In this document: piece after piece, positions 7,078 through 15,396 of the stretch
Layout of the letters: each line of letters begins with the position of its first letter
Position numbering within the stretch: position 1 is the stretch's first letter
From: Pseudomonas urmiensis
GTDB lineage: Bacteria > Pseudomonadota > Gammaproteobacteria > Pseudomonadales > Pseudomonadaceae
Direction of reading: 5' to 3'
DNA: 64,000 nucleotides
Assembly: GCF_014268815.2 (NCBI RefSeq)
Contig: NZ_JABWRE020000001.1
Location: 5,089,001 to 5,153,000 of the forward strand
The notes under the pieces: generated by a model
The model's input: only the letters and a program-made list of their open reading frames with translations
What the model was told of the DNA's origin: nothing
Databases searched by the model: none
Made by a program: the position numbers and the translations under genes

Positions 7078-9114
7078 ATGCCTAACCCAAACCCCTTGCT
7101 GCGTGGCGATCGGTTGATCGCCTACGACCAGGTCACCCTGGAACACCTGAAGTCAGCAGTGGAGCATGCGCTGGCGAGTACCGAAGAAGCGGTGCTTGAG
7201 CAGATCATCGAGCGCCAGCAACAGCTGCCGACCTGGGATGACTTGGTGCTGGCTGTGGATCAATTGGAAGCGCGCCTGCAGGGCGCGGTTTATAGCGTTA
7301 TGCCCCTGCACACCCGCGGCCCTGATTGGGCTGACCTGGTGCTAGAGCTATTGGGCAAAGTGGACAGTTGGTTCAAGCAAAAGGACAGAAGCCTGCGTTT
7401 GTACCGGCTGTATCAGCGCTTGGCTGAGAGCGAAATTGGCCGTGGTCTCTCTGCGGACAAGCAGCTGACCATGCAGAAGCGTTTGCGCGAATTTCGTCTG
7501 GCGGGCGTGCTGCTGGATGAGTCGGCGCGGCAACGATTGGGTGAGCTAGACACGACGATTGCCCGCCTACAGCGTGAATTTGGCGACAATCTGGATCGCT
7601 CGGTGAGCGATCGAAAAATACATGTCCAAGATCAGCAGCGTCTGCGCGGCCTGCCTGCGCGCAACCTTGCAGAGCTGGCCGCTCATGCCCACGCCGCAGG
7701 CCTTCAAGGCTGGTTGGTGCCCTGTGAAGAACAGCCCTGCAAGGCGGTACTCAAGTACGCCCAGGATCGCTTGCTGCGCGAGCAAGTGTATCGGGCCTTT
7801 CACACCCGCGGCTCGCACGATGATCCCACGCTCGATAACGGCCCGTTGCTACAGGCGTTGGCCGAGGTCAGGCAGGAAAGAGCGGAGTTGCTTGGCTTTC
7901 CAGATGCCGTGGCGCTCAGCCTGGAGGAGAAGAACCTGGGGTCCTGGAGTGAAGTCCAAGGTTTTCTGCAGGACCTGCAAGCAAGGGTCACCCCCGGGAT
8001 GCTGGGGCGCTGGCGCACATTGCTGGAACAGGCCAAGGAGCAAGGCCTTGATCAGCTCAAACCTTGGGATGTCGCCTACCTGCAGCACTCGCTGCAAGGC
8101 CGGCTAACGGCACTTGATGAAGAACAGGTACGCGCATTTTTCCCCTACGACAAGGTTATCGCGGCGCTTGTAGAGCTGACTCGGGAGCTGTTCGGTATCG
8201 CCTTGGTACCGGTGACCTCGGTGCAGGCTTGGCATCCTGAGGTGCTGACTTTCGAGCTGGTTGAACATCACGCAATCATCGGTCACCTCTACGTGGATGG
8301 CGTTGCCCGGGAGGGCAAGGAGCCTGGAAGTGTCTACACCAGCTATTCCTTCAATCGCCGGGTCGATGCCGAGGGTGTCTATCACGGGCCTGTGGCAATG
8401 GTCTTTAGTGATGTGCCCGAGGGCGTCGACGGCGCACCGCCCCTGCTGGACCACTTGGCATTGCGCAAACTGTTCCATGAGTTCGGCCATGCCCTGCAGC
8501 ATCTTTTGCTGCGAACCCACAATCATTTGCTGTCCGATACCCGCCGGTTGGGCAGGGTTGGTAATGAGGTGTGCAGCAAGTTGTTCGAGCGTTGGGTCTG
8601 GTCGGCAGAGTTTCTGGCCAGCATTTCAGCGGATTACCGAACTGGGGGCAGGCTGCCCGTTTCGACACTGCAACCTGTGCTCAAGCGCTTGCAACGGGAT
8701 GCTTTAGGTGAAGTTGCCATGGGGTTGGCGCTTTCCCTGTTGGACCTGGATCTGCATCGCAATGTGAAGGACGGTCGAGCCCTACAGGTGCGTGTAGAGG
8801 ACAGCTACCGCGAGGTATTCGGCAGGCCACTGGCTGATTTCGAGCGGCCAGCCCAGGCGTTCGAGCATCTGGTGGGTGGCTACGATGCGAGCTATTTTTC
8901 CTATCTTTGGTCGGATGCCCACGCCGTCGATCTATTTACCCGCTTCGAGCAAGTGGGCTTGCGCGACGGGGCAACGGGGCATGCTTTGCGCGAGAAATTC
9001 ATTGCGCATGGAGCATCGCGAACCCTGGCTGATAGCGTCGCAGACTTCCTGGATCGCCCATTGAACCTTGATGCCTACTTGCGCTGGAATAGGTTGGAGG
9101 CCGCGCCGGAATAA
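7078..9114 (+). CDS. Second M3 family metallopeptidase (divergent PrlC paralogue)
   Basis: A 678-residue protein, nearly the length of PrlC. It keeps HEFGH at 467-471 and the third-ligand glutamate E497, and it keeps the three family tyrosines in GGYDASYFSYLWS. The segment around the third ligand has changed, from VELPSQ in PrlC to NEVCSK here, and the conserved proline is lost. It is therefore probably an active zinc peptidase with altered specificity. It lies 114 bases after yheV and has its own leader. ATG 7078 is chosen because it follows GAGG; an earlier in-frame start would lie before the hairpin. An ancient paralogue is more likely than a pseudogene. Confidence 0.88.
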   Translation: MPNPNPLLRGDRLIAYDQVTLEHLKSAVEHALASTEEAVLEQIIERQQQLPTWDDLVLAVDQLEARLQGAVYSVMPLHTRGPDWADLVLELLGKVDSWFKQKDRSLRLYRLYQRLAESEIGRGLSADKQLTMQKRLREFRLAGVLLDESARQRLGELDTTIARLQREFGDNLDRSVSDRKIHVQDQQRLRGLPARNLAELAAHAHAAGLQGWLVPCEEQPCKAVLKYAQDRLLREQVYRAFHTRGSHDDPTLDNGPLLQALAEVRQERAELLGFPDAVALSLEEKNLGSWSEVQGFLQDLQARVTPGMLGRWRTLLEQAKEQGLDQLKPWDVAYLQHSLQGRLTALDEEQVRAFFPYDKVIAALVELTRELFGIALVPVTSVQAWHPEVLTFELVEHHAIIGHLYVDGVAREGKEPGSVYTSYSFNRRVDAEGVYHGPVAMVFSDVPEGVDGAPPLLDHLALRKLFHEFGHALQHLLLRTHNHLLSDTRRLGRVGNEVCSKLFERWVWSAEFLASISADYRTGGRLPVSTLQPVLKRLQRDALGEVAMGLALSLLDLDLHRNVKDGRALQVRVEDSYREVFGRPLADFERPAQAFEHLVGGYDASYFSYLWSDAHAVDLFTRFEQVGLRDGATGHALREKFIAHGASRTLADSVADFLDRPLNLDAYLRWNRLEAAPE

Positions 9115-9150
9115 TGCCCAACGGTGCTGGAGCAAATGCATGTGCTCGTA

Positions 9151-9170
9151 TACTGTATATAAAAACAGTA
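9151..9170. promoter_or_regulatory. LexA (SOS) box
   Basis: TACTGTATATAAAAACAGTA matches the LexA consensus CTG-N10-CAG with the full flanking TA pairs. It ends 13 bases before the radical SAM start codon and overlaps a possible -10 element (TATACT, 9149-9154). The P. aeruginosa orthologue PA0069 is reported as a LexA-regulated gene, which agrees. Confidence 0.9.
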
Positions 9171-9183
9171 TCAGGGCACAGCC

Positions 9184-10242
9184 ATGCACACTCCAGCACC
9201 GGTTCGAGGTCGTGGTACGACCCACAACCCCGACAACCGCTTTGCCGCTAACCGTTCGGTGGCCGAGGACGATGGCTGGTACCAGGAAGTCCCGCCTACC
9301 CAAGGCACAGAGGTGCGGATCGAGACGGCCAAGACCATCATCACCCGCAACACCTCGCCCGACCTGCCCTTTGATCGCTCGATCAACCCCTATCGCGGCT
9401 GCGAGCATGGCTGCATCTACTGTTATGCCCGCCCCAGCCACGCCTATTGGGATCTGTCCCCAGGCCTGGACTTTGAAACCAAGTTGATCGCCAAGACCAA
9501 CGCTGCCGATGTGCTCGAGCAACAACTGAGCAAACCTGGCTACATCTGCGCGCCGATCAATCTGGGCTCCAATACCGATCCCTACCAGCCCATCGAGCGT
9601 GAACAGCAGCTCACCCGACGCCTGCTGCAAGTGCTGTTGCGCTATCGCCATCCGGTGACCATCGTCACCAAGGGCTCGTTGATCCTGCGCGATCTTGACG
9701 TGCTTGCTGAGCTGGCGAGACAGCGCCTGGCGCGGGTGATGATCAGCCTGACCACGCTGGACGATGAGCTCAAGCGTGTACTCGAGCCTCGGGCGGCTGC
9801 GCCAAAGGCGCGCTTGCGAGCAATTAAGGTGTTGAGCGAGGCAGGTGTGCCCGTGGGCGTACTGTGCTCGCCGATGATTCCGATGATCAATGACAGCGAG
9901 TTGGAGCATCTGCTGGAGGCTGCCAAGCAAGCTGGCGCGCAAAGCGCGGCCTACATGATGCTGCGTCTGCCGTTGGAGGTGGCGCCATTGTTCGAGCAGT
10001 GGCTACAGGATCACTACCCACAGCGGGCGGCGCATGTGCTGAGCTTGATTCGCCAAAGCCGAGGCGGCGAGTTGTATGACAGCCGTTTTGGTTCGCGGAT
10101 GCGCGGTGAAGGCGTGTTTGCCGAGTTGCTGGCGCAGCGGTTTGCCCGGGCGATGCGCAGGTTGCAGTTCGAGGGGCGAGAGGCGCAGGTGTTGGACTGC
10201 TCGGCGTTTTGTCCACCGGGTGGGCAGATGGCGTTGTTCTAG
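9184..10242 (+). CDS. PA0069 family radical SAM protein (SplB-like), SOS-controlled
   Basis: A 352-residue radical SAM enzyme. The cluster motif is C73-EHG-C77-IY-C80, a CxxxCxxC that binds the 4Fe-4S centre used with S-adenosylmethionine. The fold resembles the spore photoproduct lyase branch (SplB/Rv2578c-like), but the substrate is not known. A LexA box directly upstream ties it to DNA damage, so a role in nucleic acid repair or processing is a reasonable inference. The ribosome site AGGG sits eight bases before the ATG, and the start lies inside the conserved N-terminus NPDNRF. Confidence 0.93.
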   Translation: MHTPAPVRGRGTTHNPDNRFAANRSVAEDDGWYQEVPPTQGTEVRIETAKTIITRNTSPDLPFDRSINPYRGCEHGCIYCYARPSHAYWDLSPGLDFETKLIAKTNAADVLEQQLSKPGYICAPINLGSNTDPYQPIEREQQLTRRLLQVLLRYRHPVTIVTKGSLILRDLDVLAELARQRLARVMISLTTLDDELKRVLEPRAAAPKARLRAIKVLSEAGVPVGVLCSPMIPMINDSELEHLLEAAKQAGAQSAAYMMLRLPLEVAPLFEQWLQDHYPQRAAHVLSLIRQSRGGELYDSRFGSRMRGEGVFAELLAQRFARAMRRLQFEGREAQVLDCSAFCPPGGQMALF

Positions 10243-10277
10243 TCAGTGAGCAGGCTGCTCTAAGGTCGATACGGGCC

Positions 10278-10347
10278 GCGTGGGAGCGGGCTTGCCCCGC
10301 GATGCACACAGTGGCCGACCCTCTCGCGGGGCAAGCCCGCTCCCACG
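10278..10347. repeat. REP pair (inverted), locus 3
   Basis: Two inverted REP copies separated by about 22 bases, downstream of the radical SAM gene. They may protect or terminate its mRNA. Confidence 0.9.
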
Positions 10348-10418
10348 TGATGAGGCCATATCGCCTTTTACATAGAACTAGTCCAACTAATACTTCACAC
10401 TATTTTTACTAATGGGTC

Positions 10419-10446
10419 TTGGCGTTTGATGTTTTTTTGCTATTAT
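10419..10446 (+). promoter_or_regulatory. Sigma-70-type promoter of the carbonic anhydrase gene
   Basis: TTGGCG (-35, four of six) and TATTAT (-10, five of six) are 16 bases apart in an AT-rich tract. Start of transcription would be near 10453. Confidence 0.5.
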
Positions 10447-10646
10447 CAAAGTCCCGCCTCATGAAGCTGGAACGCCCGTTCTAGAGCCTTCAAATTCAGT
10501 TTCAATTAAGTTTTCTCCCGTAGCGTATGAAATCAGTCCACACCGACTGTGATTAATGGCCCCTGCGTGTCATCTAATTCCACGCATAGCCATAATCTTT
10601 AACCGGTAAAATGGAACTTACCTACACACCGTCAAGAGGATGAATC

Positions 10647-11369
10647 ATGCCCATCAAGGACCCATCCAAGGCCACTCCGGCTGATGCTCCCGCCGAGAGC
10701 GCCGATGCCGCCCTCAAGCATATCGTCGACGGCTTCCTGCGCTTCCACCATGACGTGTTTCCGGAGCAGCAGGAGCTGTTCAAGAAGCTCGCCACCGCGC
10801 AGAAGCCGCGCGCCATGTTCATCACTTGCGCCGATTCGCGCATCGTCCCTGAGCTGATCACCCAGAGCTCGCCTGGCGATCTGTTCGTGACTCGTAACGT
10901 CGGTAACGTTGTGCCGCCGTACGGCCAGATGAACGGCGGCGTGTCCACCGCCATCGAATACGCCGTATTGGCCTTGGGCGTGCACCACATCATCGTATGT
11001 GGCCACTCTGACTGCGGCGCCATGCGTGCGGTACTCAACCCCAATTCGTTGGAGAAGATGCCAACGGTCAAAGCCTGGCTGCGCCATGCTGAGGTCGCGC
11101 GCACGGTGGTCGAGGACAACTGCTCGTGTGGCAGTGAGCACGAGACCATGCAAGTGGTCACCAAAGAAAACGTCATCGCCCAGCTGCATCACTTGCGCAC
11201 TCACCCCTCTGTGGCCTCGCGCCTGGCTGCCGGCCAGCTGTATATCCATGGTTGGATCTACGACATCGAGACCAGCAAGATTGAAGCCTATGATGCCGCC
11301 AGCGACCGCTTCCTGCCGTTGACCGCAGGCGAGCCGATCCCCAGCGCCACCCCGAGAGGCCGCTACTAA
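10647..11369 (+). CDS. Beta-class carbonic anhydrase
   Basis: A 240-residue enzyme that interconverts CO2 and bicarbonate in the cytosol. Zinc ligands C61, H120 and C123 and the catalytic pair D63/R65 are visible in TCADSR and CGHSDCGAM. It is the ortholog of the major P. aeruginosa beta-CA (psCA1), needed for growth at low CO2. A GAGGA ribosome site precedes the ATG. A SulP-type anion transporter follows on the same strand after a 190-base structured spacer, suggesting joint handling of bicarbonate. Confidence 0.95.
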   Translation: MPIKDPSKATPADAPAESADAALKHIVDGFLRFHHDVFPEQQELFKKLATAQKPRAMFITCADSRIVPELITQSSPGDLFVTRNVGNVVPPYGQMNGGVSTAIEYAVLALGVHHIIVCGHSDCGAMRAVLNPNSLEKMPTVKAWLRHAEVARTVVEDNCSCGSEHETMQVVTKENVIAQLHHLRTHPSVASRLAAGQLYIHGWIYDIETSKIEAYDAASDRFLPLTAGEPIPSATPRGRY

Positions 11370-11394
11370 GCGACCCTGACACCTTAAGACCTTG

Positions 11395-11540
11395 ATAGCC
11401 GGCTACACCCCTAGGGGTGTGGTACGGCCTTCGGCTGCCTTGAATTTCCCTGACTGCCTTGCCGGCATAGCTGCTGGCGGCCCGCGCCTGGGCGCGAGTC
11501 AGGGGTCCCACGTGCCCACGGCCAGCGGAATGGCCGTGTG
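11395..11540 (+). other. Structured leader upstream of the SulP transporter
   Basis: The spacer between the carbonic anhydrase and SulP genes holds several inverted repeats: the palindrome ACACCCCTAGGGGTGT (11405-11420), CCCTGACT (11448-11455) with AGTCAGGG (11497-11504) enclosing GC-rich stems, and CACGGCC (11517-11523) with GGCCGTG (11532-11538) just before the ribosome site. It could be an attenuator, processing site or metabolite sensor. There is no T-tract that would make a plain terminator. Confidence 0.45.
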
Positions 11541-11560
11541 ATAGAGAAAGGAGAAGTAGG

Positions 11561-13093
11561 GTGAACAAGACACAGATCAAAGCGGCCCTGCCGCGTGAGT
11601 TGCTGGCGTCGGTAGTGGTCTTTCTGGTGGCCCTGCCCTTGTGCATGGGCATCGCGATTGCCTCGGGCATGCCGCCGGCCAAGGGCCTGATCACCGGCAT
11701 CATCGGTGGCATCGTCGTGGGCTTTATCGCAGGCTCGCCGCTGCAAGTCAGCGGCCCTGCCGCAGGCTTGGCGGTACTGGTGTTCGAGCTGGTGCGCCAG
11801 CATGGCATGGCCATGCTCGGGCCGATCCTGCTGTTGGCCGGTCTGCTGCAACTGCTGGCCGGACGCTTTCGCCTAGGTTGCTGGTTCCGGGTCACCGCGC
11901 CTGCCGTGGTGTACGGCATGCTCGCCGGTATTGGCGTGCTGATCGTGCTGTCTCAGGTGCATGTGATGTTCGACACCGCACCGCAGCCTTCCGGGATGCA
12001 AAACCTGCTGGAATTCCCAGCAACGTTAATGGCGGCGATGCCGCTGGAAAACGCGGGCAGTGGCTGGCAGGCGGGGGCATTAGGGCTGGGCACCATCGCC
12101 ATGATGTGGGCCTGGGAGCGCTGGCGTCCGCAGCGTCTGCGTTTTGTTCCCGGTGCGCTGTTGGGCGTGGCGACGATGACGATGATCAGCATGTGGTTGG
12201 CGCTGCCAGTCAATCGCGTGGTGGTGCCGGCGGATTTGTCCGAGGCGATCGACTGGCTACGGCCTGATGACTTGCTGAAACTGGCCGATCCGACCTTGCT
12301 GGTAGCCGCTTTTGCCCTGGCCTTCATCGCCAGTGCCGAAACCCTGCTGTCGGCGGCAGCGGTAGACCGCATGCACAGTGGCCAACGTTCGGACTTCGAC
12401 AAGGAACTGTCGGCCCAGGGTATCGGCAACATGCTCTGCGGCATCCTTGGCGCACTACCGATGACGGGGGTGATCGTGCGCAGCTCGGCCAACGTCCAGG
12501 CCGGTGCACAGACCCGCGCCTCGGCGATCCTGCATGGCCTCTGGCTGCTGGCATTCGTGGTGGTGCTGAGCAGCGTGCTGCAACAGATTCCGGTGGCGAG
12601 CCTGGCCGGTGTGTTGGTTTACACCGGAGTCAAACTGGTCGATTTCAAGGCCTTCCGCGGACTTGGTCGATATGGGCGGATGCCGATGTTCACCTACGCG
12701 GCGACCGCGCTGGCGATTATCTTCACTGACCTGCTGACCGGGGTGCTGTTGGGCTTTGCCCTGACCCTGTTGAAGCTGGCGTTCAAAGCTGCACGGCTGA
12801 AGATCAATCTGGTCACGCTCGACAAGCCTGGGCATATGGAGCTGCGTTTGAGCGGTGCGGCCACTTTCCTCAAGGTGCCGGCGTTGACCCAGGTACTCGA
12901 AGCGGTACCGGCCGGGACGACCTTGCATGTGCCGTTGGGTAATCTCAGCTATATCGACCACTCGTGCCTGGAATTGCTCGAGGACTGGGGACGCAGTAAT
13001 GCCGCCAAGGGGTCGAGGTTGAAGATCGAGCAGCGGCGGTTGAAGCGCAGGATCGAGGGCAGGATTCGGACTACGGCTGGCGTGGGGGTTTAA
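11561..13093 (+). CDS. SulP family inorganic anion transporter with C-terminal STAS domain
   Basis: A 510-residue inner-membrane protein. The SulP start motif (LLASVVVFLVALPLCMGIAIASGMPPAKGL) opens the first helices, about 11 membrane segments follow to residue 415, and a STAS-like domain covers about 425-500. Some SulP proteins carry sulfate, others bicarbonate (BicA type). Pairing with a carbonic anhydrase favours bicarbonate or carbonate, but that is inference. The start is GTG with AAAGGAG upstream. A REP pair follows the stop. Confidence 0.9.
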   Translation: MNKTQIKAALPRELLASVVVFLVALPLCMGIAIASGMPPAKGLITGIIGGIVVGFIAGSPLQVSGPAAGLAVLVFELVRQHGMAMLGPILLLAGLLQLLAGRFRLGCWFRVTAPAVVYGMLAGIGVLIVLSQVHVMFDTAPQPSGMQNLLEFPATLMAAMPLENAGSGWQAGALGLGTIAMMWAWERWRPQRLRFVPGALLGVATMTMISMWLALPVNRVVVPADLSEAIDWLRPDDLLKLADPTLLVAAFALAFIASAETLLSAAAVDRMHSGQRSDFDKELSAQGIGNMLCGILGALPMTGVIVRSSANVQAGAQTRASAILHGLWLLAFVVVLSSVLQQIPVASLAGVLVYTGVKLVDFKAFRGLGRYGRMPMFTYAATALAIIFTDLLTGVLLGFALTLLKLAFKAARLKINLVTLDKPGHMELRLSGAATFLKVPALTQVLEAVPAGTTLHVPLGNLSYIDHSCLELLEDWGRSNAAKGSRLKIEQRRLKRRIEGRIRTTAGVGV

Positions 13094-13104
13094 AACCCGG
13101 AAAA

Positions 13105-13181
13105 CGCCATCGCGGGGCAAGCCCGCTCCCACGCAGCCTGCGTAATGCCTGGCGTGGGAGCGGGCTTGCCCCGCGATGGCG
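13105..13181. repeat. REP pair (inverted), locus 4
   Basis: A near-perfect inverted REP pair between the convergent SulP gene and the hypothetical gene at 13197. The symmetry extends into the flanking CGCCAT/ATGGCG. Confidence 0.9.
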
Positions 13182-13196
13182 TTAGATCAAAACACT

Positions 13197-13838
13197 TCAG
13201 GCCGGCTGGCCTAGCTCGACTCCGAGTTGGCGCGACAGGCACGGCCAACGCTTCCACGCAGCGCCCGTCTCAGGGCTGCTCAGCTTGGCCCGATAGGCTT
13301 CCACCGATTCCAGCGCAAAGCTCTCATCATTCAACATCTCATCCACCGAATGATGCACCACCTCATCCAGCTGATTGGCAAACGTCTCGCCGATCAGTTG
13401 ATGGGCAATCAGGTTGGCCACGGTGGTATCCACCGGAATCAACGGCTGCTGGAAGTGGCGGATGTACAGGTCATTGACCTCCTCTACCAAACGATGAGCC
13501 AAGTACGCCTCATCCAGCAGGCAATCCAGGCCAACATGCCCGGCCATCACGCTCGGCGGCTGCAGGAAGTAGGCCTCGGCGATCTTCAACACCGGTTTGA
13601 TCTGCGATTCGATTCCGGCCTCACGCGCCACCTCATGGGCAGCCTCCAGCAATTCCGGAACCTCGTCGATGTAGGCGCCGACGAAGCGCGCCATGGTGCC
13701 CTGGGCATCCTGCTCGGGGAGTTGGATCGAAGGATGCAGGTGAGGCAGCTGCGCCTCGAGTCGTTGTTTCAGTTGGCCGGTCAGGCTCTCATGTTGATGG
13801 GCTTGTTTGATCTGCTCGCGTACAGCAGCGATGTTCAT
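13197..13838 (-). CDS. Conserved hypothetical protein, mainly alpha-helical
   Basis: A 213-residue soluble protein with no signal peptide and no membrane segment. It is rich in helix-forming residues: a heptad-like N-terminus (AAVREQIKQAHQHESL) and several acidic helices. I recognise no domain. A protein of this kind lies between the SulP gene and the cox cluster in other pseudomonads, so it is a real conserved gene. ATG 13838 follows a GGAG ribosome site; the longer frame has no support. Confidence 0.75.
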   Translation of the reverse strand: MNIAAVREQIKQAHQHESLTGQLKQRLEAQLPHLHPSIQLPEQDAQGTMARFVGAYIDEVPELLEAAHEVAREAGIESQIKPVLKIAEAYFLQPPSVMAGHVGLDCLLDEAYLAHRLVEEVNDLYIRHFQQPLIPVDTTVANLIAHQLIGETFANQLDEVVHHSVDEMLNDESFALESVEAYRAKLSSPETGAAWKRWPCLSRQLGVELGQPA

Positions 13839-14225
13839 GACAACTCCAGGGACAAGGGATGACAAACGGAAGACATATTTTACGGAAGACTCTAAGTTAG
13901 CTCGGTATACGGAATGCCTAAGACGCATTTGTTATAAAACAGGCAAACGTGTGCGCGCTGCGATATATCACGGTGCCACTATTGTGCCAGAGCCCAGCAT
14001 TCATGCGGCTTTCAAGTGTTTTTGTGGATTCGTGACGATCATTTCATAGGCTGCATTGCGCGCCATTGGTCGCTGTCTATACTCGGGTTGAACGTGATTC
14101 GTTGATGAGGCCCGCCTGCAGTTTGCAGAGGAGCTCGGTCGTCGAAGTAGGCTGTCTTGACTGCCGCCCCCCCTTGCCCAAGGTCTACGCCTCCGGGACT
14201 ACAAGAACGATAAGGGGAACCCGCA
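13839..14225. other. 387-bp gene-free region between divergent genes, with the cox promoter
   Basis: The region separates the hypothetical gene from coxB. It is AT-richer on the left, with the repeated word CGGAAGAC/ACGGAAGACT near 13868 and 13882. The likely cox promoter is at 14056-14083, leaving a leader of about 135 bases before coxB. No ORF or RNA gene is recognised. Confidence 0.5.
14056..14083 (+). promoter_or_regulatory. Likely promoter of the aa3 oxidase operon (RpoS-like -10)
   Basis: CTATACT at 14077-14083 is the extended -10 favoured by stationary-phase RNA polymerase. A weak -35 (TTGCGC) lies 16 bases upstream of TATACT. The aa3 oxidase of P. aeruginosa is known to depend on RpoS, which agrees. 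Confidence 0.5.
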
Positions 14226-15353
14226 ATGATGCGACATCCACATGTCTGGATGGGCCTTCTGTTGTGGTCGGTTTTCGGTCAGGCGCACGGCGCATGGACC
14301 GTCAACATGGCGCCGGGGGCTACGGAAGTCTCCCACGCTGTGTTCGACCTACACATGACCATCTTCTGGATCTGCGTGGTCATCGGCATCGTGGTATTCG
14401 GCGCGATGTTCTGGTCGATGGTCATCCACCGCCGCTCCACCGGCCAGCAGCCGGCGCATTTCCACGAACATACCTGGGTGGAAATTCTCTGGACCGTGGT
14501 CCCCTTCCTGATTCTGGTGGTGATGGCCATCCCGGCCACCAAGACCCTGATCGACATCTATGACGCCAGCGAGTCGGACATCGACATCCAGGTCACCGGC
14601 TACCAGTGGAAATGGCACTACAAGTACCTGGGCCAGGACGTCGAGTTCTTCAGCAACCTGGCCACCCCCGCCGAGCAAATCCAGAACAAGGCCCCCAAGG
14701 ACGAGCATTACCTGCTCGAAGTCGATCAGCCGCTGGTACTGCCGGTGGGCGCCAAAGTGCGCTTCCTGGTCACTGCCGCCGATGTCATCCACTCCTGGTG
14801 GGTGCCGGCTTTCGCGGTCAAGCGTGACGCCATCCCTGGTTTCGTCAACGAGGCCTGGACCCGAATCGAGAAGCCCGGCATCTACCGCGGCCAGTGCACC
14901 GAGTTGTGCGGCAAAGACCACGGGTTCATGCCGGTGGTGGTCGAGGTCAAGTCCAAGGCCGACTACGACACCTGGCTTGGCGAGCGCAAGGCAGAAGCGG
15001 CCAAGCTCAAGGAGCTGACCAGCAAGGAATGGACCCTTGAAGAGCTGGTCGAGCGTGGCGACAAGGTCTACCACACCACTTGCGTGGCCTGTCACCAGGC
15101 CGAGGGCCAGGGCTTGCCGCCGATGTTCCCGGCGCTCAAGGGCTCGAAGATCGCCACCGGGCCGAAGGATGAGCACCTGGGGATTGTCTTCCACGGCAAA
15201 CCGGGCACCGCCATGGCGGCTTTCGGCAAGCAGCTTTCGGAGGTCGATATCGCCGCCGTGGTGACCTACGAGCGCAACGCCTGGGGCAACAACAAGGGCG
15301 ACATGGTCACGCCGAAGGATGTACTGGCGCTCAAGCAGGCAGAAGGCCAATGA
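14226..15353 (+). CDS. coxB: Cytochrome c oxidase (aa3-type) subunit II with fused cytochrome c domain
   Basis: A 375-residue protein with a cleavable signal (LLWSVFGQAHGAW), two membrane helices (about 42-64 and 85-105), and a periplasmic cupredoxin domain. CuA ligands H189, C224, C228, H232 and M235 are present in CTELCGKDHGFM. A C-terminal monoheme domain follows, with C286-VA-C289-H290 and a likely axial M330. It takes electrons from cytochrome c and passes them to subunit I. It is the first gene of the cluster and lies about 40 bases before coxA. The domain makes this the caa3 form. Confidence 0.97.
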   Translation: MMRHPHVWMGLLLWSVFGQAHGAWTVNMAPGATEVSHAVFDLHMTIFWICVVIGIVVFGAMFWSMVIHRRSTGQQPAHFHEHTWVEILWTVVPFLILVVMAIPATKTLIDIYDASESDIDIQVTGYQWKWHYKYLGQDVEFFSNLATPAEQIQNKAPKDEHYLLEVDQPLVLPVGAKVRFLVTAADVIHSWWVPAFAVKRDAIPGFVNEAWTRIEKPGIYRGQCTELCGKDHGFMPVVVEVKSKADYDTWLGERKAEAAKLKELTSKEWTLEELVERGDKVYHTTCVACHQAEGQGLPPMFPALKGSKIATGPKDEHLGIVFHGKPGTAMAAFGKQLSEVDIAAVVTYERNAWGNNKGDMVTPKDVLALKQAEGQ

Positions 15354-15396
15354 ACCGCTATCCCCGCCGCAGCCAGTGGATTGCAGGAGACAGGAC

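Larger units (their letters stand above)
10243..10646 (+). other. 404-bp gene-free region: REP pair, then promoter and long leader of the carbonic anhydrase gene
   Basis: The left third holds REP locus 3. The rest is AT-richer and carries the promoter at 10419-10446. From the predicted start near 10453 to the ATG at 10647 the leader would be about 190 bases. It contains the small dyad GAACG-cc-CGTTC near 10470. No ORF with a ribosome site is seen. Confidence 0.6.
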
